From Manihot esculenta (Eukaryota > Streptophyta > Magnoliopsida > Malpighiales > Euphorbiaceae), in assembly GCF_001659605.2 (NCBI RefSeq), contig NC_035172.2, positions 29,377,342-29,441,341 on the forward strand: a stretch of 64,000 nt of DNA, written 5' to 3'. Under the pieces are notes generated by a model. It made no database searches and was not told where the DNA came from. It saw only the letters and a list, made by a program, of their open reading frames with translations. Below are positions 32,955 through 45,420 of this stretch, in pieces (position 1 is the stretch's first letter; every line of letters starts with the position of its first letter). The translations under genes were made by a program, and so were the position numbers.

Positions 32955-33434
32955 GTTATTCACCGAACGCTTTCGTTATTGTGGACTTCCCTCAACTGGA
33001 CAATGGGAGCAGAAGCGCAAATAAGGACGCTAGAGGAGGAGCTTGAGGTTGGACTTCCACCAGAGGAAGAAGAAGAAGAAGAAGAAGAAGAAGAAGAAGA
33101 GTTCCTATTCATTTTTATGAAAGAATGCATGAATAGAAATTATCTTGAGTAAAGAAATTTGAGAATGAGAAACTGAATGGTCGAGTCTTTTTTAAAGTGT
33201 AGAGATCAGTTGTGAGCAAAAGTGGGAATCGAAGGAGAAGAAGGGTTTTTATATTACGATTTCGGCGGCAGGTTTTAAATGTGGATCAAGAAACAAGGTA
33301 ATCATTATTTATGACCAGGAACAGACAAAGCGACGCGAGCATGAAGAGCCAATGTAGACATACCACGTGCTCAACATCGTGAAGAAAATTGTAACTTTCG
33401 AATCTGAAGAATCGAAAACCAGTGGAGAGACCTT
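32955..33434 (-). pseudogene. 5' end of the antisense ORF and leader of the outer element
   Basis: Continues the antisense ORF beyond the chromovirus. On the minus strand an ATG near 33117 is followed by a poly-Ser run encoded by a GAA/TCT trinucleotide repeat (33065-33103 on +), then Ser/Thr-rich sequence and VQLREVHNNESVR ending in TGA before the break. Bases 33130-33434 hold no ORF and would be the region just inside the 3' LTR of the outer element. Confidence 0.5.
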
Positions 33435-35389
33435 TGATGCGATATAGTAATTACTCAAAGTAAACCATGAGTTGTCAACATAAGATAGGGTTGTAAGGAA
33501 ACTCAAAAATTACTGCAACTTAAAATTACACAGAGAAAAAAAAAATCTCTTTCCCATTTTAGGATCTGAGTGCTTCGTTTAATTTGAAAAGAAGGATAAG
33601 AGACTAACCTTTTAGACTTGATGAAAAGAGACTGTTCCAGACTGATGGTGCTGCTTCTGAAACGAACACCCTCAATGGTATAGACACGAACTTTTCCGTC
33701 TGGAGTGCTAGCTCTCTCAACGGATGGATTAGTTATGTGCTCCCCAATCTGCAATGCAGAAAAACGATCACTAAAAAAACCCTAACTTCCGCAATTCAAA
33801 AAAGGTATTTTATGTTCACTCATTTTTCTCTCAGTCTTTTCGTTTTCCCACACTTTTTTCGTAAAAGAGTTGTGTTCAACTATCACAATTTCGCAGATAT
33901 TAATATATCTATGTGATAAGTCCTTTTCTAAACAAATAAAAAATCCTTTATCTGTAACAGTTACAGATAGATTGCATATTTTTTTAAATATTATTATCTT
34001 ATAATAACAAATAATTAATATTAATAATAATATCTTTATTATTATTAATTATACTAACGGGCTCTTAGCCCATTAGCACATCAATGACATTATTTTATGT
34101 GTGATCCAATAGGCTCCCATCAATTGCTAATAGACTCAGTTCGACAAGACTCATAAATCATAAACGGCCTTTAGCAAGACGTTATGACTAACCAATTAAT
34201 ATGAGGATCGATAGTCCAATAAAGTCTAATAAACAAAACATGTATTAATCCATTTGTCACATGATATCTAGTTTGAATATAAATCATGGTCAATGTCAAA
34301 CTTATAATGTTTAAACTTATGATTTCTCGATCCCTAAGTAGACTGATAAAATCAATGATATTAATCACATTATCAATTCATTTGAGCATAGTCATGCATT
34401 TCTCAATTTCACTTATCGAAGGGCCCATAAGATATTGCTCTCAAAGAGAGCGACAAATTTTATCTTGATTGTTCAATATCCTCTATATAATTTCTATTAT
34501 GTTTAATCATAACTTTTATGATTATCCGATTAAAGACAATGTTTGGTTATGTCAAATTATAACAGTCTTTATGTTGGAAACTATGACAATCTCAAGTCAA
34601 AAGATTAAAATATAACTATATTGAGATTCACTTATGACAATAACTCATGTAGTGATTTCAATGTGGGTTCATCCAATACTTTGTTCTCTAACAAGTATCT
34701 ATGAATATTGATTTATATCAACGTACATATAATCATATCATGATTATCAATCAATAACCATATTAATCATATTTTATTATTATCATCATAATAATAAGTA
34801 ACTAGGGATACTAATCATTATTATATAACATGCAAACAAATAATAATCATAATAAAACCTTTTTTATTAATAAACAAAATGATATACAAAAAGGTCCAAG
34901 ATAATGGTTTAGGGCAAATACATTAACAAAGACCACATGGTAAGGATCTAATAAGCTAACACGTTGTTGTAGAGGTCTCACCTATAGAAAGGAGGACCAG
35001 TACACCGTAACCCTTGGAGTTCTATCAAGACTCGCTCTCTTTAAAGTAGGTCGAGCGCTCATAAAAAGTAATTGTTAGTAGAATACAATCTAGTAAATCT
35101 CCGTTATGTTTATAAACGTGGGATCCCTTATCCACTAACTAATATCAGTCAGATTTTTAGAAAATTTGATAATTAACTTCACATTCTTACAATATAAAAA
35201 TTAATGTGCACAGAAATCAAGGTATGCATTTTTACACAATCAACTTAAGTTCAAACAATTCATTACATTCAATCATTCTATCAGTTTATTAACTTGAATA
35301 TTGAAGTACCTGCTCATAGACGCCAATCATCTCACACTTTTCTTTTATAGATTGATCAATCACACCGTTTAACTCTATTTCCAACCACA
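33435..35389 (+). repeat. 3' LTR of the outer element, split by a solo LTR
   Basis: 33435-33491 plus 34929-35389 align to the 5' LTR at 7124-7634. It begins TGATGCGATATAG and ends TTTCCAACCACA, followed by the TSD TTATT. The insert 33492-34928 is an unrelated LTR. Confidence 0.72.
33492..34928 (-). repeat. Solo LTR (TGTTA…TTACA), copia-type, related to 50576-51752
   Basis: On the minus strand it starts TGTTAATGTATTTG and ends TTTCCTTACA. Over most of its length it matches the solo LTR in the MULE, for example ACTTGTTAGAGAA(C/T)AAA, GGTTAGTCTCTTATCCTTC and AATTAAACGAAGCAC. It is about 260 bp longer; the extra part lies at about 33790-34060. I could not find a matching 5-bp duplication, so its edges are less certain than those of the other copy. 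Confidence 0.65.
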
Positions 35390-35394
35390 TTATT

Positions 35395-36244
35395 ATTATT
35401 ATTTTATTATTATTATATAATGATGGAATCTACAATTTTATCTTTGATATTTACATAAAAAATTACTTGGTATCTTAATTATCTCATGATTAACTTTTAA
35501 CGCTTAATTTTTATAAAATTATATCTATTATTTTATAAGATTAACGATTTAATAGTAATATTATATAAAATTTAGAGGTTAAATATTTATAATTTTATAA
35601 AATTCATGTATTAAAATTAACAATGAAAAAAAAATCAAAATTCGACTAATTTTTTGTATGATATTCAAGAGCTAAATTATATATTTAGCCTTATGTATTA
35701 AAGTTAACAACGTAAAAATTAAAATCCGACTAATTGTATGATAATCAAGAGCTAAATTATATATTTAGCCTTATATAACTAAAAGTCAAGACCCTATCTT
35801 ATAATTCACATACACCTATATCTTATTAATTAGATTTAAATTTTTATTTTTATTTTTATTTATTTTTTTAGTTTCTTCTGTTTCACATATTTACAGTTTA
35901 ATATAATTTATTTTACAAGAAAAAATCTAAATAAATTCTAGTGAAATTATTTATAATTTTATTTTCTTTAAAAATTAAAATTTTATAAATTCAGAAGAAA
36001 GGAATCCTTTCCCTCAAATAAAAAAATTTAATAGAAAAGAATTAAATTGAATTAAATTTTTATGATTAATTCTAAATAAGAAGTTAAACTATTTTTAAAA
36101 AATAATTTAAGGTGTTAAAAAATATCAAATGAAAATATTTTTATTAAAAAATAAATATTTTTCTAAATTTTAAAATTATTATTATTGTTATTATTATTAT
36201 AATAAATACTCTATTTTATCATTCACATATCAAGACCACACCAA
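35395..36244. other. AT-rich spacer
   Basis: Simple A/T-rich sequence. A near-duplicate segment (…CGACTAAT…TATGATATTCAAGAGCTAAATTATATATTTAGCCTTA) occurs at about 35643-35694 and again at 35727-35775. No gene seen. Confidence 0.5.
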
Positions 36245-36716
36245 TTAGGGGCGAACAGTATTCGGTTCAAACTAAAAAAATCGACCGAACCAAATTAATT
36301 TGAAAATTTAATTTGGTTTTTTATTTAATTTGGCTCAGTTCGGTTTTTAATTTCAGAAATTTCAGTTATTTCAGTTCCATTCAGTTTTGATTAGAAAAAA
36401 ATCAAAAAAATCGAACCGAACCAATTAGTGATAATAATATGTTATTTTCAATAATATGGAGAAATTAAATCATATTAAGATTAAAATATTTTAATTAAAT
36501 TTTAAAATACTAAAAATAAAGTGTAAAAAATAAAAGTTTTATTAAAAATCAAAACCGATCAAACCGATCTGAATCAAACCGAATGAGACTGGTTCGATCG
36601 ATTCGATTTCTGATTAAAATCGATTTGGTTCGATTTTTATAAATACTAAAATTTTAATTTTCAAATTTATTCAGTTCGGTTTAATTTTAAGTCAAACCGA
36701 GCGAATGCCCTCTAAC
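36245..36716. repeat. MITE-like repeat with CGAACCGAA motifs
   Basis: The ends are loosely inverted: AGGGGCGAACAGTATTCGG on the left and, read backwards from the right, AGAGGGCATTCGCTCGG. Inside are many TCGGTT / AACCGA repeats on both strands (for example 36283-36300, 36413-36424, 36577-36620). Such GGTTCGGTT-rich short elements are common in plant genomes and usually non-autonomous. No clear target duplication, so class is open. Confidence 0.45.
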
Positions 36717-37149
36717 ACTAATTACATTTAAATTATTATTTAGTGTTGTTGTAAATCCCTCACATTTAATGCTAGAAGAAAAATAATGAAGATAGATATT
36801 CAAATCTCATTAGTATGAATAAAATTTAATTTTCTATAATTTGACAAATTTAAGTCTTATCACTTAGCATAAGACTATCTTTCTTCTAACAATTAATTTA
36901 ATTAATACGCCATATGACAAAAAATTCAAATCTTTTATAAGTTTATCAAATGTAGTCAAAACTTAATTATAACTTTATTCTAAACTTTTCATATCATTTT
37001 TAATTCCACTAATAAATTTATTTTAAAAAAATCAATTCATTTATTAATAAAAATCATTGAAATCCTTTCATTTATTATTAATTTTAGCCGATCCTATTTT
37101 ATCATTTATGGTAATAATTTTTAATATTTTCATCAATTATTAAAAGAAT
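36717..37149. other. AT-rich spacer
   Basis: No ORF, RNA gene or repeat structure recognised. Confidence 0.45.
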
Positions 37150-38760
37150 TTAATAAAATATAAATAAAATTTAAAAATAAATACAAATCCATTTATACTT
37201 ATAACAGTTTTATAAATAGATATTAAAAAAATTATTTTCTTTACAAATGAATTTTACGTTTATTTACAAAATTTAAATTCATTTATATCAATTTAATTTT
37301 ACAAACTAATTATATATTCATTTGCGAATTTATTTATATCTATTTAATTTTACAAACAGATTATACATCAGTTTGCAAATTTCTTTATATCCATTTAATT
37401 TTATAAATAAATTAGATATTCATTTGTGAATTCAATTTTATTTGTTTAATTTATAAACAGATTACACGTCCATTTGTATCTATTTAATTTTATAAACAGA
37501 TTATATATCTATTTGTGAATTTATTTATATCTTTTATAAATAGATTACACGTCCGTTTATGTCTATTTAATTTTATAAATTAATTATGTATCCGTTTGTA
37601 TTCATTTAATTTTTTACAAATAGATTACATATATATTTATATCCATTTAATTTTTTATAAATAGATTACATATATATTTATATTCATTTAATTTTATAAA
37701 CACATTAATGATTCGTTTGTAAATTCTTTTATATCTTTTATAAACAGATTATATGTCTGTTTATATCCATTTAATTTTATAAATGAATTATTCATCTGTT
37801 TGTATCCATTTAATTTTACAAATAGATCATTTGAGAAACCATTTAGTTTTACAAATATATTACACGTTTGTTTGTTGTTTATATTTATTTAATTTTACAA
37901 ACAGATGTATAATCTGCTTGTAAATTTATTTATGTCCGTTTAATTTTATAAATAAATTATATATGTGTTTATATTTATTTAATTTTATAAACAAATTACA
38001 CTTTATTTATAAATTCATTTGTACTTATTTAATTTTATAAACGGATTATATATCTCTTTGAGGAACCATTTAATTTTATAAACAGATTACAGCGTCTGTT
38101 TGTATCGATTTAATTTTATAAATAGATTACATATTTGTCTACGATTTCATTTGTATCCATTTAATTTTATATGTATATTTCATGTCCAGTTGAAAAGCTA
38201 TTTATGTCCATTCAATTTTACAAATGGATTACATATTTATTTTTTTAATTTATTTATGTTAATTTAATTAAAAAAAAACAGATTATACATCTATTTGAGA
38301 AGTTGTCGTATCTGTTTAATTTTACAAATGGATTACATGTCTATTTGTAAATCTAATTGTATCGATTTAATTTTAAAAATGGATTACACATCCGTTTGTG
38401 AATCTGTTCATATCCATTTAATTTTACAAATAGATTATATGTCTGTTTATAAATCACTTTGAATCCATTTAATTTTTTAAATGGATTACACATCTATTTC
38501 TGTTCATTTAATTTTACAAATGAATTACTAGCTCATTTGAGAACCATTCTATCCATTTAATTTTATAAATAAATTTCATGTCCTTTTTTAAATCTATTTG
38601 TATCGTTTAGCTTTACAAATGGATTATATGTTCGTTTGTAAATCTGTTTATGCCATTTAACTCTACAAATAAATTATACGCCCGTTTTTAAATTCGTTTG
38701 TGTCATTAATTTTACAAATGAATTATATATATGCTTGTATCCATTTAATTTTAATCTCAC
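37150..38760. repeat. AT-rich tandem array (about 35-52-bp units)
   Basis: Roughly 30 degenerate units of ATTTAATTTTATAAACAGATT, then ACATGTCCGTTTGT, with or without an AAATTTATTTGTATC tail. The shared block ATTTAATTTTA(C/T)AAA recurs every 35-52 bp. It is a satellite-like local array. Related fragments (ATCCGTTTGTAAATT) reappear at 39590-39900 and 44781-44860 on both sides of the copia element, which inserted into this repeat territory. Confidence 0.75.
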
Positions 38761-39903
38761 ATCGGCAAATTATAAGAGATAAGAAGTTTTTTTTGTCCTA
38801 TAAATAGAATATGGAGTAACTAGTTTTGGACTTTATGACAGATTTAGACTAGGTCTAACTTTCACTGCCGACATCCGATACTCGAGATAGCTTTTGGGAA
38901 AGAAAATATCAAGACGCACAATTTTCAAAAGTGTGACGAGAGTCATAAGCCTGTCACAAAGTTCGAAGCGAAAATTTCACCGTTTAGAGAGTCAATTTTA
39001 TATTTTAATTATTTTTTTGGATATTTTTATAATGTTGCATATTAGGGTTTTTTCTATTATAAATAGCTTTTCCTTAGCTATTTGAAATTCATTTTTCAAT
39101 TTTTCAAGAATTTCAATAAGACTTTTCAGCTTCTAACCTCTCGTTTCTTTTATATCGTCTTAGTCAAACGATATTGGTTACTAACCTCTCGTTTCTTTTA
39201 TATGTCTTAACCAAATGATATTGGTTAAAACTCCTAACAGAGTCTAATAAGTCTTTTATCACCCTCCTTCCTTTAATATTAGTACATGATTTTTATCATG
39301 TTATGAAACCCTTACTAGGACTTATGAAAAAATTTAAATATTTTAATTTTAAAATATTTTTATTTAATTTCACTTTTAAATTAATTTTGAGATCTAGCAG
39401 CTAACAATTGAGCTTGATTGCAAGGTCACTACGAACCAGCTTGAATCAAACTCGAGTTTGTTAAATATTTTATGAATTGATCTCAAGCTTGTAAATTTTT
39501 TTAATAAACAAATTTAAACTTTGAAAAAGTTGGTTGGTTTGAAAAGGTTGGTTAGTTCGATTACACCCTTAACTGTTTGAATCACAGATAGATTAGATTA
39601 GCCATTTGTTTCTTACAAATGGATAAGTCGTTTGAATTTATAAATGAATTTATTAACGAACTAACAGTTTGTATTACAAATAAATTTACAAATAAATTAG
39701 CAGTTTGCATTATAAATAGAGTATAAACAAATTATTCGTTTATATGTGAAATTCCACTTGTAAATAATAAAGAATATGCAAATGAAAAATACAAATGGAT
39801 ATTAAATCTGTTTATATCTTTATGATACAAACGAAATATTTATTTGTGAATCCATTTATAACGTAAATATATTGTTTTTCGTTTGAAAAAATTACAAACG
39901 AAT
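38761..39903. repeat. Dispersed repeat and array-related spacer
   Basis: Starts CTCACATCGGCAAATTATAAGAG. The segment 38815-38900 (AACTAGTTTTGGACTTTATG…, GACATCCGATACTCGAGATAG) recurs in shortened form at 45967-46050. Two ~46-bp tandem copies of CTAACCTCTCGTTTCTTTTATAT lie at 39135-39228. From 39580 the sequence again resembles the AT array. No gene recognised; a non-autonomous element is likely but unresolved. Confidence 0.45.
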
Positions 39904-39908
39904 AAAAG

Positions 39909-40131
39909 TGTCAAAACTACATCGTTTCTGATGTTTTTCAGTTTACATATGTATATTGTTTAGACTGTGTCGTTTTAGGACAGATGTGTTGGGTCTCTTG
40001 CACATGTCATGCACGAGCTGTTATTTGATTTATAAGGAAGCTACAAGCTTCCAGAACATGTGTGTAACAACATTTTCTTTATCTCTGAAATAAAACCAGT
40101 ATGTTTTCTCTCTCTCTCTCGTTCTTGAACA
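39909..40131 (+). repeat. 5' LTR of the copia element
   Basis: TGTCAAAACTACATCG…TCTTGAACA, with a CT microsatellite (CTCTCTCTCTCTC) near the 3' end. It is followed at once by the primer site for initiator tRNA-Met. Confidence 0.93.
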
Positions 40132-40216
40132 TGGTATCAGAGCTGGGTTTCTAGCTCACGCCGGCGCGTTGCTGGTTGCCTGAAGGTGATCCTCTGCTCC
40201 TTCGAAAGATCTGACG

Positions 40217-43200
40217 ATGACGGAGCGTGGAGGCAGTAGTAACGATCAAAAGGCGACGGGACCACCCGAGAAAGCACAAATCGCGAATGCCGGGATGGAA
40301 GATCTGCTGAGTCTCCAAACATCCGACCATCCAGGTATGAGTCTGGTCTCCGCTCCTCTCATAGGAACTAATTTCAGATCTTGGAGCAGGGCTATTAGAA
40401 TAGCCCTGGGTGCCAAGATGAAATTAGGTTTTGTCGAAGGCACAACTTCGGCACCTAGTAAGGATTTTGAGGGCTATGAACAGTGGAAAAGATGTGACTT
40501 CATGGTCACATCTTGGATCCTTAATTCCATCTCTAAGGAGTTGGTTGATGGCTTCATATACACTGCCTAGGCCAGAGATCTCTGGTTAGAGATCTGTGAG
40601 AGATTTGGAGAGTGCAACGGACCTATGATCTATGAGTTGCACAGAAAGATCTCTCTTATATCTCAGGAAAATGCTTCTGTGTCTGTTTACTTCACTAAGT
40701 TGAAGAGGTTATGGGATGAACTTGGGTCAGTAGAAACGCTCCCAACCTGTACATGTGGAGCATCTAGAGCTATAGCTGACATAGCCAACAGAAATAGGCT
40801 CATGCAATTCCTAATGGGTCTAAACGAAGTCTTTGGGTCTGTAAGGGACCAAGTGTTAGGGATGGATCCTCTGCCAACAGTAAACAAAGCTTACTCTATG
40901 GTAGTGAAGTTTGAGTCTCAAAGGGAAATCTTAGGAGCTATGAATGACAACACTGAATCCCTTGCCTTACTAAACAAAACTCAATCTGAAAACCTGAATA
41001 GACCAAGAAGGTCTGAGAATAAGAAGGGACATTGTACCTTCTGTAACATGAATGGTCACACCCGGGAAGGGTGTTTCAAGTTGATTGGATACCCTGATTG
41101 GTTCAAGGGTAAGAGCAAGGCTGGGACACAACCGGTCAAAGGTTTTAGAAGCACCAAAATTATGGCTGCTATTGATGGAGATAATCCAGAAGAGGACAGT
41201 CCTCTGGAATGTCTGAATACATCAAATAGAATTCTTGAATTGTCTTCTATGCTGAGCTCCCTGAAACAAGAAGTCTCCCAACTTGCAAAAGGGAAAGGAG
41301 TTCTTGGCGCAAGCACTTCTCATGGACCAGAACCACACTTCATGGACTTTGCAGGTAAATCTACTATCTATAAGGCTTGTAATGCACAAGTACACAACAA
41401 TGTTAGTTGGATCTTAGACACTGGAGCCACAAACCACATGTGTTCAGATAGCACTCTCTTCACTACTCTACAATCATCACACAAGCACATATCTATTTGC
41501 TTTCCAGATGGAAAAACAACTCAGGTCTCTCAATCTGGAAAGGTAAATCTTTTTGGGAAATTGTTTCTAGATGATGTCTTATATGTGCCTCACTTTCAGT
41601 ATAATTTGATCTCTGTTAGTCAATTGATAAGTAGCTATGGCTACTGTATAATGATATGTCATCAGTATTGCCTCATACAGGACCCACTGAATAAGAAGGT
41701 GGTGGCCATAGGCAAGAAACAGAGAGGTCTTTTCAGACTAAACCAGATGAGTTTTTCTCATTCTGATATCAGACATTGCTTACTTGAGATCATGAAATCT
41801 AATGCTGGCCTTTACAGCTTTGTAAACAGTACTCTTTCTCTAGTGGAATTAAATAAAGAATGCTCAATGCAATATGAACAAGCTCATAATTGTGTAGTAA
41901 CAATGAATGACATGCATGATAGACTAGGACATGCATCTGTTAGTAAGCTCAAACACATTCAGGGGATAAATATGAGCAATGAGTCTATGCAATGTTGTCC
42001 TGTATGTCCTCTAGCAAAGCAGGCGAGATTACCCTTTCCCAGAAGTCATACCTTGACTTCAAGACCTTTTGATTTAATACACATCGATATATGGGGACCT
42101 TATAAGACCAGTTCTATTACTGGGGCTAAATATTTTCTCACCATTGTAGACGACTATAGTAGAGCTGTTTGGACCTTCATGATGCACTTGAAAGGTCAAA
42201 CCTTTAGCTTAACTAAACACTTCATTCATATGGTAGAGAACCAATTTGATACTGTCATTAAGGTCATTAGAACTGATAATGGGTCAGAATTTCTAAGTCA
42301 GAATTATAGATCTTTGCTTATGAACAAAGGGATAATACACCAAAGATCCTGCCCATACACCCCACAACAAAATGGGGTTGTGGAAAGGAAACATAGACAC
42401 ATTCTTGATACTGCCAGAGCATTGAAAATGCAGTCACATGTTCCCATTGAATTCTGGTCAGAATGCATTCTTACTGCCACTTACCTAATAAATAGAATGC
42501 CCATGGAACATTTTGGTTGGACCACTCCCTATGAGAGACTCTATGGGACATTACCTAACTACTCTCATTTGAGAAAATTTGGCTGTTTATGCTATGCAAC
42601 CTCTGTGGGAACACAAAAGGATAAATTTCAAGAAAGAGCTGTTAAAGCTATTATGATAGGTTATGCTAACACACACAAAGCCTATAAATTGTATAGCATG
42701 AATGACAAGTCCTTCTTTGTGAGTAGGGATGTCATTTTCCATGAAAATGTCTTTCCCTTTCAAGGGACTGATATGATAGAAAGACCTGTGGTTCCTCTTC
42801 CTGTGGTTAAGGATGATAAAGTAGTTCCAGATTCCTCTCCTCCCAGTCAGACCAATGAGGATCTTCAAAATTGCCCTTCCATTAGAAGGATGCAAAGGCC
42901 AAGAAAAGCCCCTGCTTGGATGAAAGACTATGTTAACTCTTTAGAAACATCCTCCATGTCCTTTCATCCTATGCATAAGTCTTACATTTGCAATGTTAAC
43001 AAAATTACTGAGCCTAGTACCTATGCTCAAGCATCCAAGGATGCACAATGGGTAGAGGCCATGAATCAAGAGCTTCAGGCCTTAGAAAGCAATAGCACGT
43101 GGGTTCTTACTAGCCTGCCTAAGGGTAAGAAAGCCATAGGCTGTAAGTGGGTCTATAAAGAAAAGTTTAAACCAAATGGGGATGTGGAAAGGTATAAGGC

Positions 43201-44545
43201 CCGGCTGGTAGCTAAAGGATACAACCAAATAGAGGGCCTGGACTACAAGGACAGATTTTCTCCTGTGGCCAAACTTACCACTGTGAGAATCTTCATTGCA
43301 CTTGCCACCTTTAGACAGTGGCCAATTTTTCAACTAGACATAAATAATGCTTTTTTGCATGAGCATTTGGATGAGGAGGTGTACATGACACCACCACAGG
43401 GATATCACAAAGCCCAGCCAGGGGATTTTTGTTTGCTAAAAAGGTCCTTATATGGGCTTAAACAAGCCTCTAGGCAATGGAACATTGAATTCACCAGCTT
43501 TCTCAAAAATTTAGGCTTTGTGCAATCTTCCCATGATCACTGCCTATTTACACAGCATACTGGAACTCTAACTGTGATATTACTTGTTTATGTTGATAAT
43601 ATCATTCTCACTGGAAACTCTATTGATGCTATAAATAAGTGCAAGCTTGCTTTACATTCGAAGTTTACTGTTAAAGATTTGGGGCCCATGAAATATTTTT
43701 TGGGTCTAGAGATTGCTAGATCCAATCAAGCAACCTTCATTAGTCAAACTAAATATATTTCAGATGTACTGAAGGATGCAGGTATGTTTAATTGTAAGCC
43801 TGCCTCCTGCCCTTTACCTCAAGGTTTACACTTATCTCCTGATACAGGGGAGCCTTTTGATACACCTGACATGTATAGAAGGCTCCTTGGCAGATTGCTT
43901 TACATTAACCTCACAAGGCCTGATATTTGCTATGCTGTCCAGCATTTAAGCCAGTTTATGAGCATGCCTCGAAAGCCCCATTGGGAGGCTGCTTTACATG
44001 TGCTTCGTTATCTTAAAGGGTCCTTGCACCAAGGCCTTTATTTTCCTGTAAGTGCTGATATGTCACTGAATGCATATTGTGACTCTGATTGGGCTGCTTG
44101 TACCTATTCCAGAAAGTCACTTTCTGGTTATTGCATATATTTGGGACCTTGCCTTATCTCTTGGAAGACTAAGAAACAACCTACTGTTTCTAAATCCTCA
44201 GCTGAGGCTGAGTATCGTGCCATGGCTAACACAGTATGTGAGCTCCTCTGGATTAGCTACATTTTGCAGGATTTGCAGGTTACAGTCCCATTGCCAATCC
44301 CACTGCACTGTGACAGCAAGGCGGCCATGCATATAGCTGCAAACCCGGTATTTCACGAACGCACCAAACACATCGAAATAGACTGCCACCTCGTCAGAGA
44401 TCAGCTTCAGCAGGGATTCATACTGCCTCACTATCTCCCCACTGAAGAACAGTTGGCAGACATCTTCACAAAGGCCTTGCCAGCATGTCGTCATGTTAAT
44501 CTCACTCACAAGTTGAACCTTTTGCCTTTACCAGCTTCAACTTGA
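40217..44545 (+). pseudogene. Copia gag-pol polyprotein, gag stop and mutated RT active site
   Basis: One frame of 1443 codons from ATG 40217 to the TGA at 44543-44545, broken only by a TAG at 40568-40570 in gag (…DGFIYTA*ARDLW). Order: gag (LVSAPLIGTNFRSWSRAIRI), zinc knuckle (CTFCNMNGHTREGC), protease (WILDTGATNHMCSD), the GAG-pre-integrase finger (CCPVCPLAKQARLPF), integrase D-D-E (HIDIWGPY, IRTDNGSEFL, PQQNGVVERKH), RT (YKARLVAKGYNQIEGLDYKD, LDINNAFLHEHLDEEVYM, LYGLKQA), RNase H (YCDSDWAAC, SSAEAEYRAMA, HCDSKAAMHIA). The RT catalytic box reads YVDN where the family has YVDD (about 43590). With the gag stop, this copy is very likely inactive. Confidence 0.92.
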
Positions 44546-44553
44546 GGAGGGGG

Positions 44554-44776
44554 TGTCAAAACTACATCGTTTTTGATGTTTTTCAGTTTACATATGTATA
44601 TTGTTTAGACTGTGTCGTTTTAGGACAGATGTGTTGGGTCTCTTGCACATGTCATGCACGAGCTGTTATTTGATTTATAAGGAAGCTACAAGCTTCCAGA
44701 ACATGTGTGTAACAACATTTTCTTTATCTCTGAAATAAAACCAGTATGTTTTCTCTCTCTCTCTCGTTCTTGAACA
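44554..44776 (+). repeat. 3' LTR of the copia element
   Basis: 223 bp, nearly identical to 39909-40131, flanked on the right by the duplicated AAAAG. Confidence 0.93.
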
Positions 44777-44781
44777 AAAAG

Positions 44782-45420
44782 TCTGTTCGTAATCCGTTTA
44801 TAAATTAAATTATAAACGAAATTTTATAATTTACATTTATCCGTTTGTAAATTTATTTATTTTAGTGAATCTTAGTGAACTTTGTAGTTATAAAAAATAA
44901 TAATGGAATTAATAATACTTAATATTATTCTCAAAATTTTTAAAATTTATATTGTTAATTGATCTATTTTTAACCGTTGTATCTTGAATTTTAGAATTAA
45001 TAAAAAAAAAATTTAAATATATACATATAAATAATATAAGCACAAAGAAATTTTAGTATAAGATGAATCAAAAGAGAGAGAAAGTGACAGCAGATGGGGA
45101 AAGGCGGCTGCCGATGGAGTTCGACTGTTCATTTTGATTCTTTTGCCCTTCGAGGCAAAAGATTAGTCAGTTTATTTTGCCTAATAAAGGTGATGTTATG
45201 TCTATTCCTTTTTATTTGAGTTGTATAGGGTCTTTTGATGCTTTTTCATCATTGTATGTCACGACCGAGGATTTTTCTTTTGGTGATCAGTTCTTGTTTT
45301 GCAGTATCCTTAGCTTATTATTTTGGAGTATGTTGTACTGGTTATCATTGAGAGGAGTTATGTTTGATGGGTGATGATATCTCAAGGACTGCACTGCAAT
45401 GTCTGTGTGAACAACACTTC
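44782..45420. other. Spacer: array tail, then unidentified sequence
   Basis: 44782-44870 continues the ATCCGTTTGT-type repeats. 45060-45420 is less AT-rich and encodes only short ORFs; it resembles transcribed or LINE-like sequence but I cannot assign it. Confidence 0.35.

Larger units (their letters stand above)
7124..35389 (+). mobile_element. Old non-autonomous Ty3/gypsy-type LTR element, host of three nested insertions
   Basis: Two diverged direct repeats (7124-7634 and 33435-35389, about 511 and 518 bp without the insertion) both begin TGATGC and end in CA. They are flanked by the same 5-bp duplication TTATT (7119-7123 and 35390-35394). Removing the nested elements at 8098-18157, 23093-32954 and 33492-34928 leaves about 6.9 kb. 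In order it holds a gag remnant, a trace of the C-terminal end of pol, a ~75-bp tandem array, and an antisense ORF with a Transposase_28-like region. Extra antisense ORFs are known from plant Ty3/gypsy lineages of the Tat/Athila group. The Tat-like assignment is an inference from this layout, because no reverse transcriptase remains. Confidence 0.8.
39909..44776 (+). mobile_element. Full-length Ty1/copia retrotransposon
   Basis: 4868 bp flanked by AAAAG (39904-39908 and 44777-44781). The LTRs are 223 bp each (39909-40131 and 44554-44776) and differ at one site that I can see (TTTCTGATG versus TTTTTGATG). The primer site TGGTATCAGAGC follows the 5' LTR directly (40132-40143); a purine tract (TTGAGGAGGGGG) precedes the 3' LTR. 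The polyprotein order protease-integrase-RT-RNase H defines copia. A recent insertion, but this copy's proteins look disabled. Confidence 0.95.
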
